A stretch of DNA of 64,000 nt. Origin: Virgibacillus sp. 7505 (GTDB lineage: Bacteria; Bacillota; Bacilli; Bacillales; Amphibacillaceae). The notes below the pieces were generated by a model that was not told the DNA's origin, did not search any database, and was given only the letters and a program-made list of their open reading frames with translations. Position numbers and translations under genes: made by a program. The stretch covers positions 124,001 to 188,000 of the forward strand of contig NZ_NPBF01000005.1 in the NCBI RefSeq assembly GCF_002272135.1. Direction: 5' to 3'. Positions 27,918 to 36,998 of this stretch are shown piece by piece. The number at the start of each line of letters is the position of its first letter. The stretch's first letter is position 1.

Positions 27918-28052
27918 TGTGACACCCCTTTTCACATTAAGATGATTTTAGCACAGACTGGACAATCCACAAAAATAGATGCCTGAAATTAACCTTTACG
28001 TAATTGGTGAATCTGGGTATGATACAGAAAAACAACATTGAGGGGAACGCTG

Positions 28053-29915
28053 ATGCATCATCATAGACTAGTACGGCGGCCGTTAGCCTTTATCATCGTT
28101 TATGTAATTATCTATTATGGTTGGATTCTCCATTTCCAGGAAAGTGAGATCGTTTTAACTTGGGGAGGTAACTTGCTAAGTATATTTGCCTGCCTCATAG
28201 CAGCTTTTTGGCTGGTACAAGCGGCTAGGCGAAAGAGTAAGACGACTGATCGTCTCTTTTGGTTATGCATGGCAGCAGGTATGTTGAATGGCTTCCTCGC
28301 CGAACTTATATGGCTGTTCAAGGAGAATCTGATGCATCAGGAAGTGCCATTTCCAGGACCGCCAGATGTATGCTATTTGCTGCAATATCTTCTCTATCTG
28401 ATTGCTTTCTTTTATAAGATTTGGGCAGACAGAAGAAAAAATCAGCGCTTTTCTTTTCTATTTGATGTTCTAATTATCATGACTGTTGCATCCACCTTCA
28501 GCTGGCACTTTATCATTGATCCAATGGTACGTGCAGGAGATGTATCTACATTTTCACTAGGTGTATCCTTGGCCTATCCAGTCGGAGATCTCGCTTTATT
28601 ATTCGGTGCTTTCTCGCTTTATTATACAAAGAATTTGCTGACCAGCCCTGTTGTGCGACTGATTTTCTTCGGTTTACAGATCCAGATCATTACGGACTCC
28701 ATTTATCTTTATCTTGTATCTATTGATAGTTACTATTCCGGCAGTTGGCTTGATCCGTTATTTATGCTTGCCAATCTACTCATAGGTTATGCTGGCTGGA
28801 TGACACAGAAGGATGCATCTTATAACGAAGGTGAATCTATCCCAGGGCGTATAAGCATCTGGAAGCTTGCCTATCCATACTTGAGTGTAGTTCTGTTATT
28901 TGCTTTCTTGATTGCTCACTCCTCTCGGCTAAATGCTGTAAGCCTTGGTGCGGGTATGGCTATCACTCTTGTTATAGCAAGACAGTGGTCTATCATTATA
29001 GAAAATCAGAAACTTCTGCAGGAGATCTCATCTAAAGCAGATGCGCTGGAAATGAGTGAACAAAAATACAAATCATTATTTGAACATCATCCTGATTCCG
29101 TTTTCTCGCTTGATCTTAATGGACGAATTCAAGGCACCAACAAAGCAGGCATGGAGTTACTAGGCTATAGGCAGGAGGAGTTGATCGGTTTAGCTAGTGC
29201 CTCATTTGCTGATAGTAAAGATCAGCCGATCGTCAACAACAAGATTGCTCAGATGAAGAATGGTAAACCTCTCGCCTATGAATTCACTCTGCGCAATAAA
29301 CTTGGTAAATTTCACTACATCAGTATGACGAATATCCCTATTATGATAAAGGATAAGCTGGTTGGAATATTCGGCATCGGTAAAGATATTACAGTTGAGA
29401 AGCAAAACGAAGAAAAGATCCACTTCCTTGCCTATCATGATCCGCTGACAGGCTTAGCTAATCGCGCACTTTTTGAGGAATCTTCTAAAAAAGCTATTTC
29501 CAAAAACAAATCACAGTTTGCTATTTTGTTCATTGATCTAGATAATTTCAAGAAAATTAATGATACATTGGGTCATGATATAGGAGATAAACTGCTGCAG
29601 TCTGTCGCACAAAGACTAAAAGCTTGTATTAGGAGGTCTGATATTGCAGCTCGTAATGGCGGGGATGAATTTACAATACTACTAAACCCGCTCACGAGTC
29701 AGGAGGAAACTCACAAACTGGCAAAAGATATTCTGCTCTCGCTCCGAGAGGTTCATCTTATCGATGGATACGAAATACAATGTCTTCCAAGTATAGGAAT
29801 CTCGCTTTATCCTGACAATGGACGAACATGGACAGAACTTATGAAGCGCGCAGATCAAGCAATGTATATAGTAAAAACAAATGGAAAAGGTAATATGTGC
29901 TTCTATAACAATTAA
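28053..29915 (+). CDS. Membrane PAS-GGDEF diguanylate cyclase
   Basis: About 620 residues: eight or so membrane spans (about 10-320), a PAS domain (about 330-450, YKSLFEHHPDSVFSLDLNGR) and a GGDEF domain (about 455-620). The active site is GGDEF in AARNGGDEFTILL, and the inhibitory I-site RRSD lies exactly five residues before it, so product inhibition is likely. There is no EAL domain. The membrane module resembles that of the truncated gene at 1-1451 (YPVGDL and a later TDSIYLY motif). The frame opens with TTG 28038, but ATG 28053 follows GAGGGG. Synthesises cyclic di-GMP in response to an unknown signal. Confidence 0.9.
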   Translation: MHHHRLVRRPLAFIIVYVIIYYGWILHFQESEIVLTWGGNLLSIFACLIAAFWLVQAARRKSKTTDRLFWLCMAAGMLNGFLAELIWLFKENLMHQEVPFPGPPDVCYLLQYLLYLIAFFYKIWADRRKNQRFSFLFDVLIIMTVASTFSWHFIIDPMVRAGDVSTFSLGVSLAYPVGDLALLFGAFSLYYTKNLLTSPVVRLIFFGLQIQIITDSIYLYLVSIDSYYSGSWLDPLFMLANLLIGYAGWMTQKDASYNEGESIPGRISIWKLAYPYLSVVLLFAFLIAHSSRLNAVSLGAGMAITLVIARQWSIIIENQKLLQEISSKADALEMSEQKYKSLFEHHPDSVFSLDLNGRIQGTNKAGMELLGYRQEELIGLASASFADSKDQPIVNNKIAQMKNGKPLAYEFTLRNKLGKFHYISMTNIPIMIKDKLVGIFGIGKDITVEKQNEEKIHFLAYHDPLTGLANRALFEESSKKAISKNKSQFAILFIDLDNFKKINDTLGHDIGDKLLQSVAQRLKACIRRSDIAARNGGDEFTILLNPLTSQEETHKLAKDILLSLREVHLIDGYEIQCLPSIGISLYPDNGRTWTELMKRADQAMYIVKTNGKGNMCFYNN

Positions 29916-29918
29916 CTT

Positions 29919-29950
29919 AACCTGTGTCTCATTGAGACACAGGTTATTTA
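29919..29950 (+). terminator. Terminator after the PAS-GGDEF gene
   Basis: Perfect 12-bp stem AACCTGTGTCTC / GAGACACAGGTT with a 3-nt loop, followed by a T-rich run. Confidence 0.85.
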
Positions 29951-29965
29951 TCTTTTTGAATAAAC

Positions 29966-29995
29966 GCATAAGGACAGCCATTATCCGCATAAAGT
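29966..29995 (+). promoter_or_regulatory. Putative sigma-E-type sporulation promoter
   Basis: GCATAAG, 15 nt, then CATAAAGT. This fits the mother-cell sigma-E consensus (kmATATT-N14-15-CATACAnT) with one mismatch in the -10 and the ATA core in the -35. CATAAAGTA also fits the sigma-K -10 (CATAnnnTA). Transcription would begin near 30003, ten bases before the ribosome site of the DUF2642 gene. Confidence 0.55.
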
Positions 29996-30027
29996 ATAGC
30001 GTTTCTACTTATAAAGGAGCGATCAGC

Positions 30028-30249
30028 ATGAACCAGCCTCAGCAAACGACCTACGTGAGCAGCGTGGACCCGTATGTGTATCAAACGTTACAAGGAGTCA
30101 GAAACAAACAAATTGTAGTTGAAACCGTGCGCGGATCCGTCACAGGAAAACTGACAACAGTGCGTCCTGATCATATTGTCGTCGAGTCGGGAGGGTCGTC
30201 TTTTTTTATCCGTACTGCTCAAATTGTCTGGGTCATACCAAGAGGATAA
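30028..30249 (+). CDS. DUF2642 small protein (YuzF-like)
   Basis: 73 residues, starting at ATG 30028 behind AAAGGAGCGATCAGC. The frame is open further upstream but through a terminator and promoter, so the earlier starts are excluded. The protein has the compact beta fold of DUF2642: GVRNKQIVVETVRGSVTGKL, then RPDHIVVESGGSSFFIRTAQIVWVIP, an Sm-like pattern. Family members in Bacillus include spore-coat-associated proteins. It precedes the manganese catalase gene by 12 bp, so the two form an operon, probably expressed during sporulation. Confidence 0.8.
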   Translation: MNQPQQTTYVSSVDPYVYQTLQGVRNKQIVVETVRGSVTGKLTTVRPDHIVVESGGSSFFIRTAQIVWVIPRG

Positions 30250-30261
30250 GGAGGAAAGCAG

Positions 30262-31158
30262 ATGATCAAACGTGAAAATAGACTTGCCATCGACTTGCCT
30301 ATCCCTGAGCATGGGGATCCCAATGCTGCAGCCGCTGTCCAGGAATTGCTCGGCGGGAAGTTCGGCGAAATGTCGACCTTGAATAACTATATGTATCAAT
30401 CCTTCAACTTTCGCAACAAGAAAAAACTGAAGCCCTTCTATGACTTAGTTGCAAGTATCACTGCTGAGGAATTCGGACATGTGGAGCTCGTTGCCAATAC
30501 AATCAATCTCTTATCCCGCGGCAATACATTCTATACCGGAGATCCTGATGTTACGCCTCTCAGAACCGGTAAAGACAGCCGTAATACATATCACTTTATC
30601 GCTACGGCACAAACAGCATTGGCAGGGGACTCGATGGGCAGACCTTGGACAGGAGACAATGTCTTCTCCAGCGGTAATCTCGTACTGGATCTCCTGCACA
30701 ACTTCTTCCTGGAATGCGGAGCACGGACACACAAGATGCGTGTATATGAAATGACAGAACACGAAACGGCGCGGGAAATGATTGGTTACTTGCTCGTGCG
30801 CGGTGGCACGCATGTTTTGGCATATGCGAAAGCATTGGAAATAGCCACAGGCGTAGACGTTTCGAAACTAGTGCCTATTCCGGATCTCTCCAACACGAAG
30901 TTTGACCATGCCCGTAAGTTCGAGCAGCAAGGACTAGGAAATATCCTATTCACCTGGAATGACATTGGCGAATATGCGGACATCCGCAAAATTTGGAAAG
31001 GAAAAAACCCAGAAAACGGCAGTCAGCTTGTCGTGAAGCAGGGCGCGCCGCGGGGCGGTCCGATTCCGGACTTGGAAGAGCTGCCGGAGGAATTCGCTCC
31101 TGGCATCGATCGGGATGACTACGAACGGATAGCGAAGCGTTTAATGGAGAATTTATAA
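30262..31158 (+). CDS. Manganese catalase family protein (YdbD/CotJC-like)
   Basis: 298 residues. The four-helix ferritin-like bundle carries the di-manganese ligands: Glu in GKFGEMSTLNNYM (about 36), Glu and His in TAEEFGHVELV (about 66-73), and Glu and His in the C-terminal half (FLECGARTHKMRVYEMTEHETAREM; GGTHVLAYAKAL, about 150-190). It degrades hydrogen peroxide, as do YdbD and the coat protein CotJC. It is longer than CotJC (about 190) and close to YdbD (about 270). ATG follows AAGGAGGAAAGCAG. Cotranscribed with the DUF2642 gene; a strong terminator follows. Confidence 0.9.
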   Translation: MIKRENRLAIDLPIPEHGDPNAAAAVQELLGGKFGEMSTLNNYMYQSFNFRNKKKLKPFYDLVASITAEEFGHVELVANTINLLSRGNTFYTGDPDVTPLRTGKDSRNTYHFIATAQTALAGDSMGRPWTGDNVFSSGNLVLDLLHNFFLECGARTHKMRVYEMTEHETAREMIGYLLVRGGTHVLAYAKALEIATGVDVSKLVPIPDLSNTKFDHARKFEQQGLGNILFTWNDIGEYADIRKIWKGKNPENGSQLVVKQGAPRGGPIPDLEELPEEFAPGIDRDDYERIAKRLMENL

Positions 31159-31160
31159 GA

Positions 31161-31187
31161 GGCTGCCGGTAAACGGCAGCCCTTTTT
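31161..31187 (+). terminator. Terminator after the Mn catalase gene
   Basis: Perfect 8-bp GC-rich stem GGCTGCCG / CGGCAGCC with a GTAAA loop and five T residues. Confidence 0.9.
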
Positions 31188-33126
31188 AAACTTCATGTAT
31201 CCAAATACGCATCTCACCTGCTTGTCGATTACACCAAGCATAGTAGGGAATAGCACGTAATTTCACAGGTTCCAGGGAAGGCGAATCAGTCTGATAAAGC
31301 ACGTCTGAGTCTGCTGCTTTCAACCCCTCTGTCTCTAACACCACCACTCCGTTTAACACTTCTTCTTCAAAAGCTGCCGTGATTTCGCTCTTTCGTGGAA
31401 GCCTTAATCCAGCAAGACTCTTACCGTTATCCACTTCCTCCAGACAGTAGACGACCGGCCCGCGCTGCAAGGCAACCTGACCTTGATTCATTCCGATTTT
31501 CGGATTGCTGTATACACGCATCACCGGCTGAGGTAGTAACAGCTCAATCTGATCACCCTTCTCCCACATTCGTTCTAATACAAGATAGCCGTTTACCAGA
31601 TCGTCAGCTGCAACAGCCTCCCCATTCACGGATGCTTTCGCGTTTTCACACCAGCCTGGAATCCGAAATGCCAGCTTGAATTGCCCTTTATCTTCTACTA
31701 TTACGCTAATACGAGCATCCCATGGATACTGATGTTTTTGTGTGAGCTTAATAGGCAGTTCTCCAATCTTGGTTTCCACACTTCCAGCCATATAAAGATG
31801 TGTGTATAAGGTATCCTTGGTCTGCGTGTATGCATAATCCTCAATGGACGCAATCAGTCGAGCAAGATTTGGCGGACAGCATGCACAGGCAAACCACTTC
31901 TGCCGCACCTGTTTCACATGCTCTTGATCCTTGCGTCCAGCTCGATACGCATTCACTTCCAGCGGATTCACATAAAAAAATCGTTTACCATCCAAGTCCA
32001 TCCCGCTAATCGTCCCATTATAGATTGCCCTTTCCAGCACGTCTGCATATTTCCTGTCTGGGGAGAGCAAGAGCATCTGCTTAGCCCAGAATACAAGTCC
32101 GACGGATGCACATGTTTCACAGTACATGCTGTCATTCGGCAAATCGTACGCATCAGTAAAGGCTTCCCCATTAACAGCTGAGCCGAGGCCACCTGTTATA
32201 TACATTTTTCGCTTTGTCACATCATTCCATAACATATCACACACCGCTTGCAGCTCCGCATCATTTGTTTTCCGTGCAAGATAAGCCATTGCTGCATATA
32301 AATACATCGCTCTTACAGAATGTCCGACCGCTTCCTCCTGCTGCCGCACAGGAAGATGCGCTTGCATATAGGCATAGCCGAGGCCAAAATTTGTATTCTG
32401 ATCATTCCACGTCGGCGGGGCACCTAAGGAATGACGCCGCTCCTTTTCCATATCAAAATAATGCGGCTCCTGCCCGCGCTGCTCAATGAAATATGCCGCA
32501 AGCTCCAGATGCTCTCGATTCCCTGTAGCATCGAATAATCGAAGCAATGCCAGCTCGATTTCCGGATGTCCTGGGTAACCCTGCAGCTTTCCGTCTTCTA
32601 TTCCGAACGTCCTCCGAATCAACTCTGCATAGTTCTCCATAATCTCAATAAACGCACGCTTGCCAGTCGTTTCATAGTAAGCAACCGCAGCTTCGATCAA
32701 GTGACCTGCACAATACAGTTCATGGTTATCCCGCAAATTCGTCCATCTGTTATCAGGCTCCACCAGCATATAATAAGTGTTCAAGTATCCGTCGTCTGCT
32801 TGCGCTCTTCCTATTAACGATATGACTTCATCTGCCGCTTCTTCCAATTCCGGGTTTGGGAAGCTTCGCAAGCTATAAGCAACTGTCTCCAGCCATTTCG
32901 CCACGTCACTATCCTGAAAGACAGTTCCATAATACTCACCCGCTGCTTCCCCAGCTACGATGCGGAAATTTTCGATAGCATGGCTCGGAGCGGTATCAGG
33001 AAGCTGATCGTTCAATGCTTTCCATTGATATGGGATAACCTGTTCAGCTACAAGCTGCTTATAATTCGTCCAAAAGGCATCCTCTACAATTACTTTTTGG
33101 TTCTTATTCACACAAAAAATTTCCAT
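31186..33126 (-). CDS. GH127 beta-L-arabinofuranosidase
   Basis: 646 residues from ATG 33126, which has GGGGGAG 8 nt upstream (a GTG three codons earlier is less likely). The family (former DUF1680) removes beta-L-arabinofuranose from plant hydroxyproline-linked arabinan. The zinc/cysteine active site is visible in this numbering: Glu337 and Cys339 in MYCETCASVG, and Cys416 and Cys417 in FACACCPPN, matching the known E-C-C-C site with the second of the paired cysteines as nucleophile-type residue. No signal peptide, so it acts on imported oligosaccharides. Divergent from an AraC regulator. Confidence 0.92.
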   Translation of the reverse strand: MEIFCVNKNQKVIVEDAFWTNYKQLVAEQVIPYQWKALNDQLPDTAPSHAIENFRIVAGEAAGEYYGTVFQDSDVAKWLETVAYSLRSFPNPELEEAADEVISLIGRAQADDGYLNTYYMLVEPDNRWTNLRDNHELYCAGHLIEAAVAYYETTGKRAFIEIMENYAELIRRTFGIEDGKLQGYPGHPEIELALLRLFDATGNREHLELAAYFIEQRGQEPHYFDMEKERRHSLGAPPTWNDQNTNFGLGYAYMQAHLPVRQQEEAVGHSVRAMYLYAAMAYLARKTNDAELQAVCDMLWNDVTKRKMYITGGLGSAVNGEAFTDAYDLPNDSMYCETCASVGLVFWAKQMLLLSPDRKYADVLERAIYNGTISGMDLDGKRFFYVNPLEVNAYRAGRKDQEHVKQVRQKWFACACCPPNLARLIASIEDYAYTQTKDTLYTHLYMAGSVETKIGELPIKLTQKHQYPWDARISVIVEDKGQFKLAFRIPGWCENAKASVNGEAVAADDLVNGYLVLERMWEKGDQIELLLPQPVMRVYSNPKIGMNQGQVALQRGPVVYCLEEVDNGKSLAGLRLPRKSEITAAFEEEVLNGVVVLETEGLKAADSDVLYQTDSPSLEPVKLRAIPYYAWCNRQAGEMRIWIHEV

Positions 33127-33152
33127 ATCACACACTCCCCCTGCATACTGAA

Positions 33153-33166
33153 GTTAAGCGTTTTCA
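33153..33166. promoter_or_regulatory. Weak cre-like site upstream of GH127
   Basis: GTTAAGCGTTTTCA matches the CcpA cre consensus at 12 of 14 positions, 27 bp before the GH127 start in the divergent intergenic region. Weak by itself but expected for a plant-sugar hydrolase. Confidence 0.4.
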
Positions 33167-33256
33167 AAATACAGATTAGCATCTACAATAGAAGTGATAT
33201 AGAACCAGATTCAACTTGGATTTACACTATTTCACCCAAAAGGCGGCGACACGGAA

Positions 33257-34123
33257 ATGGAGAAATCCTATCTATCATTTTCAGCTCCACCACTGCCATA
33301 TTTCGTGGAAGGAAACAGCACGACCTTTCACAAAGGACAGCAGCATCCTGCGAGAAGAAAATTAGGATTATTCGATATCATCCTCGTCCGAAAGGGCACT
33401 TTATGTATCGGTGAAGAAGCATCGCAATGGGACATCTCTGCCGGCGATGCATTAATTCTTGAGCCGAACAAATATCATTATCCAACCGCTCGCTGCGCAT
33501 CAGATACGACATTTTATTGGCTGCATATGCAAAGCACATCCCGCTGGACGGAGCAGCCTGCTTGTGACTCTATCTTACCGGCTCAGACTATATCGTCGCT
33601 GCATTACCATACAGAGCATGCAACGATACATCTTCCAAAATATCAGCAAATACCTCACCGGAATGCGCTGTTCAACACGGTAGAACGCCTGCTGCAATCC
33701 ACCACCCAGCCGAGTTCTTTTGCTTTTTGGGAGACACAGCAATTGTTCATGCAAGTGCTGCAGCATTTATCTTATAATCCAATGCCACAGCACACCTCAT
33801 TGCGATTAGCGGAACAAGTTGAAATGTATCTAAAACAGCATTACAACCAACACATCACGAATGCCACCCTGGCACAGCACTTCCATGTGCATGAAAACTA
33901 CTTGGCCAGATGTATGAAACAAGCTTTTTCTTGCACACCGCTTGCATACTTAGCAGCTTACCGGTTACACCAAGCACGCCTGCTTCTTATAACAACAGAC
34001 TGGTCTTTGCAGCATATTGCTGGAGAAGTCGGTTTTACAAGACAAGGCTATTTCTCGAAAAGCTTCAAAGCGAAATACGGCTCATCACCAAGCCAATATA
34101 GACAGGACATGAGTAAAGCCTAA
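33257..34123 (+). CDS. AraC-family regulator of the GH127 gene
   Basis: 288 residues. The N-terminal cupin-like sensor (about 20-100: GTLCIGEEASQWDISAGDALILEPNKYHY) is followed by two helix-turn-helix motifs (about 185-285: LAQHFHVHENYLARCMKQAF and IAGEVGFTRQGYFSKSFKAKYG). Divergent from the GH127 gene with 130 bp between starts; likely activates it in response to an arabinose-containing sugar. The ribosome site is weak (AAAGG 13 nt away). The Gln/His-rich composition is notable but not diagnostic. Confidence 0.88.
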   Translation: MEKSYLSFSAPPLPYFVEGNSTTFHKGQQHPARRKLGLFDIILVRKGTLCIGEEASQWDISAGDALILEPNKYHYPTARCASDTTFYWLHMQSTSRWTEQPACDSILPAQTISSLHYHTEHATIHLPKYQQIPHRNALFNTVERLLQSTTQPSSFAFWETQQLFMQVLQHLSYNPMPQHTSLRLAEQVEMYLKQHYNQHITNATLAQHFHVHENYLARCMKQAFSCTPLAYLAAYRLHQARLLLITTDWSLQHIAGEVGFTRQGYFSKSFKAKYGSSPSQYRQDMSKA

Positions 34124-34147
34124 TCACAGTCATGACTGAAACCTGCA

Positions 34148-35020
34148 TCATGCAGGTACCATTCTTTTGGAGGCAGATGCAATCAAGATAATACCTCCCA
34201 ATAGCATTCCAATACCCACCCACGATATTAGATTCAGTTCCTCGCCAACTAAGACAACACCTAAGATAGCAGCCGTAAACGGTTCAGCCAAGGAAAGTGA
34301 CACAGCTGAGGATGCAGGCACTTGCTGCAGACCTTTTGAGAACAAAAAATAGGCTGCTGCTGTTGCAATAATTCCCAGATGAAGACTCACAGCTATGCCG
34401 CTTGGCTGCAAAATCCAATGCATATCAAACAGGAAAAGGAACGGCATAAGAAAAACTCCGCCGATTCCAAAAATAACGGCCGCTGTCTCAAGCGGCTCTT
34501 TGCCTTTCACGATCTGCCCGCTTACCAATGTATAGCCAGCAAATGACAAACCAGCTCCCAGTGCAAACAAGATACCCCTCGGCTTTATCAATACGCTATC
34601 TCCAGTCAGGAACAGAAGCACACATCCCATAATCGATAACAATGTCGCTGCCCACCATATAGAGCTCGGCCGTCTTCCGAAAAATATTGCTTCCAGCATT
34701 CCAGACAGGATCGGCGCACTCCCGATAGCGATGACGGTACCTACCGCTACACCAGTCTGATTGACTGCCGAAAAGAACAGTGGTTGATAGCACGCCATGC
34801 TAAGCGCTGCGAGAAGTGTCAGCCCGATTGGCCAGCCTTTTACATTTAATTTTCCGAGCAGTAAGGCAGCCAGAAGCAGAAACAGACCTCCAACCGCAAG
34901 CCTTGCAGCTCCAATTGCAATTGGATGGGCTGCAGCTGGAGCAAATGCCTGAGCCGTACCAGTCGTCCCCCAGAGTATCGCTGCAAACAGTACGAATAAT
35001 GGTGCTATTTTCACGGCCAT
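34148..35020 (-). CDS. EamA/DMT-family transporter
   Basis: 290 residues with ten predicted spans arranged as two EamA repeats (about 8-135 and 147-283). The start of each repeat shows the family pattern (LWGTTGTAQAFAPAA and GLSFAGYTLVSGQ), and the second ends SLAEPFTAAILGVVLVGEEL. DMT proteins export metabolites or amino acids; the substrate is unknown. ATG follows GAGAGGTGAG. Convergent with the AraC gene; a short dyad ACCTGCA-TCA-TGCAGGT at 34141-34157 overlaps its end and could be a weak terminator. Confidence 0.88.
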   Translation of the reverse strand: MAVKIAPLFVLFAAILWGTTGTAQAFAPAAAHPIAIGAARLAVGGLFLLLAALLLGKLNVKGWPIGLTLLAALSMACYQPLFFSAVNQTGVAVGTVIAIGSAPILSGMLEAIFFGRRPSSIWWAATLLSIMGCVLLFLTGDSVLIKPRGILFALGAGLSFAGYTLVSGQIVKGKEPLETAAVIFGIGGVFLMPFLFLFDMHWILQPSGIAVSLHLGIIATAAAYFLFSKGLQQVPASSAVSLSLAEPFTAAILGVVLVGEELNLISWVGIGMLLGGIILIASASKRMVPA

Positions 35021-35149
35021 CTCACCTCTCCTTTTACGTCCTTTTGTCCATCATGCCAGAAGCTCTAGCATTCTGTAATGAATGAAAGGAGATTATCCGA
35101 CATAAAACTTTCAATCTTTTCTCATGCTTGCCAGCACTTAGGTGATGCA

Positions 35150-35776
35150 TTATCTTTTGCTCGAGCGCAAATACAGCACGATACCTTCTGCTATCAATAA
35201 GTTCACTGCTATCGATCCGTAGACCCCGATGGTATAACTCAGCGTATAGTCCATCCCTGTCTGAAACAGAACAGAAGAAATCAAATGAATGAACATATTT
35301 GTAAAACAGAAAAGATAACTGCGAATCATCCAGTTCAGGTGCTTGTCCAGTCTGCCTTTCCTGGCATGGACAATGGCCACTACAATCATGATCGGCCAAA
35401 ACAAATTCACCAAATTAAACGGTACACTGACAAGTTTTCCTCCAGTTGCATAAGGAGCCAGGTAACCTGATGTCAGCGATACAAGCATCACTGAAACAGC
35501 GTACACATAACCATTGATACGATGGAATTTCCGTTTATGCCAAGCCAGTTGCCTCGAGAAATTCATCGCTCCACTCAGGGTCGCCAGACAAGCGACGAAC
35601 ACATGCACATACATGACATCCAGCCAGAGGGGCAGATGAAACGAAGCACGCAAATCTATTTTCTGTTCAAGGAAAAAGGCAGCTCGATGATCGAGGAGAT
35701 AGTTATCTGCCAATGTATAAATGACATAAATGCTAATGAACAGAAGCAGCACTTTATATAAGATTCGGAAAGACAT
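35150..35776 (-). CDS. DUF2306 membrane protein
   Basis: 208 residues with six predicted spans. The core HKRKFHRINGYVYAVSVMLVSLTSGYLAPYA and the later KHLNWMIRSY are typical of DUF2306 proteins, which carry conserved His residues in spans and may bind haem; the function is not known. The segment before it (35021-35149) shows no gene. Monocistronic. Confidence 0.75.
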   Translation of the reverse strand: MSFRILYKVLLLFISIYVIYTLADNYLLDHRAAFFLEQKIDLRASFHLPLWLDVMYVHVFVACLATLSGAMNFSRQLAWHKRKFHRINGYVYAVSVMLVSLTSGYLAPYATGGKLVSVPFNLVNLFWPIMIVVAIVHARKGRLDKHLNWMIRSYLFCFTNMFIHLISSVLFQTGMDYTLSYTIGVYGSIAVNLLIAEGIVLYLRSSKR

Positions 35777-35915
35777 GAAGCCACTCCTTTTTTATTGTAT
35801 GCATATGGATTAATGCTAATTGTTTGAGCTTCTATCCGTTAAAAAGGAATACAGCTTACCCATTATACTTAAAACATGATAATATGGTCTCCCAATCATA
35901 ATACGGAGGATACAC

Positions 35916-36950
35916 ATGAAGAAGTATGTAGTTATTGGGCTCATTCTGCTAATTGCAGCAGGAGGACTCATTTACAGCCAGTTAAAAACGAATGCTCAAC
36001 CAAACGAAAAGATGGTCTTCGGTTATACCACTTCGGAGGAATCATCTTTTCATTCTTTGAAAGAATACCATGAATATCTTACTGCCATCGCAATGGATAC
36101 ATATTCTTTTGATACCGATGGCAAACTCTCTGGTGAAGCACCAGAAAACCAGCTTGAATATGCAAAGCAGCATGATATCGATACATATGCTGTGATCTCA
36201 AATTTCGGTAAAGCAGATTTCGATCCGGACTTGGCACATGCTGTTATGAGTGACAAAGACGCAAAAAGCAGTTTCATTGATCAGTTGGTACAGCTTGCCG
36301 TAGAAGATGATTTTACCGGCGTTAATATCGATTTTGAAGCTGTCTATCCTGAGGACCGGGATCTCTACTCTGACCTCATTAAGGATGTGGCTGAAGAACT
36401 CAAAGAGCATGACATACAAACGATGGTGTCTGTGCCAGCAAAAGATATCGATGATCCGGCAGATGATTGGAGCTGGCCATATAACTATGAAAAAATCGGA
36501 GCATATGCTGATTATGTACAAGTAATGACCTATGATGAGCATGGCTCTTGGAGTCAGCCAGGCTCTGTAGCCAGCTTGGATTGGATGAATAAAATGCTGG
36601 CTTTTGCTACAGAAACGATCAACCCTAATAAGGTTATTATGGGAGTGCCAGCATATGGCTACGATTGGAATCTATCTAACCCAGAGGAGAATACGTTGAT
36701 TGAATGGGATAGCATCCATTCAAAGATAGCTGATTATGATATAGAACCTATATACGAGGAAGGAACTGCGTCTACGTATTTCAATTTTGCTGAGGAATAT
36801 CAGGAGCATATGGTCTGGTTTGAGGATGAACGGTCATTGCAGAAAAAAACCTCTCTCACCAGCACATACAGCATTGCAGGTGTATCTGTGTATGCACTGG
36901 GACATGAGTCAGAATCTTTCTGGAAGGCTATTGGGTCAGGAATAAAATAA
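35916..36950 (+). CDS. GH18-family glycosyl hydrolase, membrane-anchored or secreted
   Basis: 344 residues. An N-terminal hydrophobic segment (about 4-22) without a lipobox cysteine is a signal peptide or anchor. The catalytic loop is FTGVNIDFEAVYPED (about 132-146), with the DxxDxE motif relaxed to NxxDxE-like form and catalytic Glu, as in YaaH/YdhD/YvbX spore or cell-wall hydrolases. Other barrel motifs: VQVMTYDEHG and IMGVPAYGYDW. No LysM or chitin-binding domain. It probably cleaves peptidoglycan or a glycan outside the cell. RBS is CGGAGGATACAC. A strong terminator follows. Confidence 0.85.
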   Translation: MKKYVVIGLILLIAAGGLIYSQLKTNAQPNEKMVFGYTTSEESSFHSLKEYHEYLTAIAMDTYSFDTDGKLSGEAPENQLEYAKQHDIDTYAVISNFGKADFDPDLAHAVMSDKDAKSSFIDQLVQLAVEDDFTGVNIDFEAVYPEDRDLYSDLIKDVAEELKEHDIQTMVSVPAKDIDDPADDWSWPYNYEKIGAYADYVQVMTYDEHGSWSQPGSVASLDWMNKMLAFATETINPNKVIMGVPAYGYDWNLSNPEENTLIEWDSIHSKIADYDIEPIYEEGTASTYFNFAEEYQEHMVWFEDERSLQKKTSLTSTYSIAGVSVYALGHESESFWKAIGSGIK

Positions 36951-36985
36951 AACAGCAATCAAGGTTTACGCCTTGATTGCTGTTT
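36950..36985. terminator. Bidirectional terminator between GH18 and alkaline phosphatase
   Basis: Stem AAACAGCAATCAAGG / CCTTGATTGCTGTTT with a 6-nt loop; T tract on the plus strand and A tract upstream serve both convergent genes. Confidence 0.9.
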
Positions 36986-36998
36986 TTCAATTACTCAA

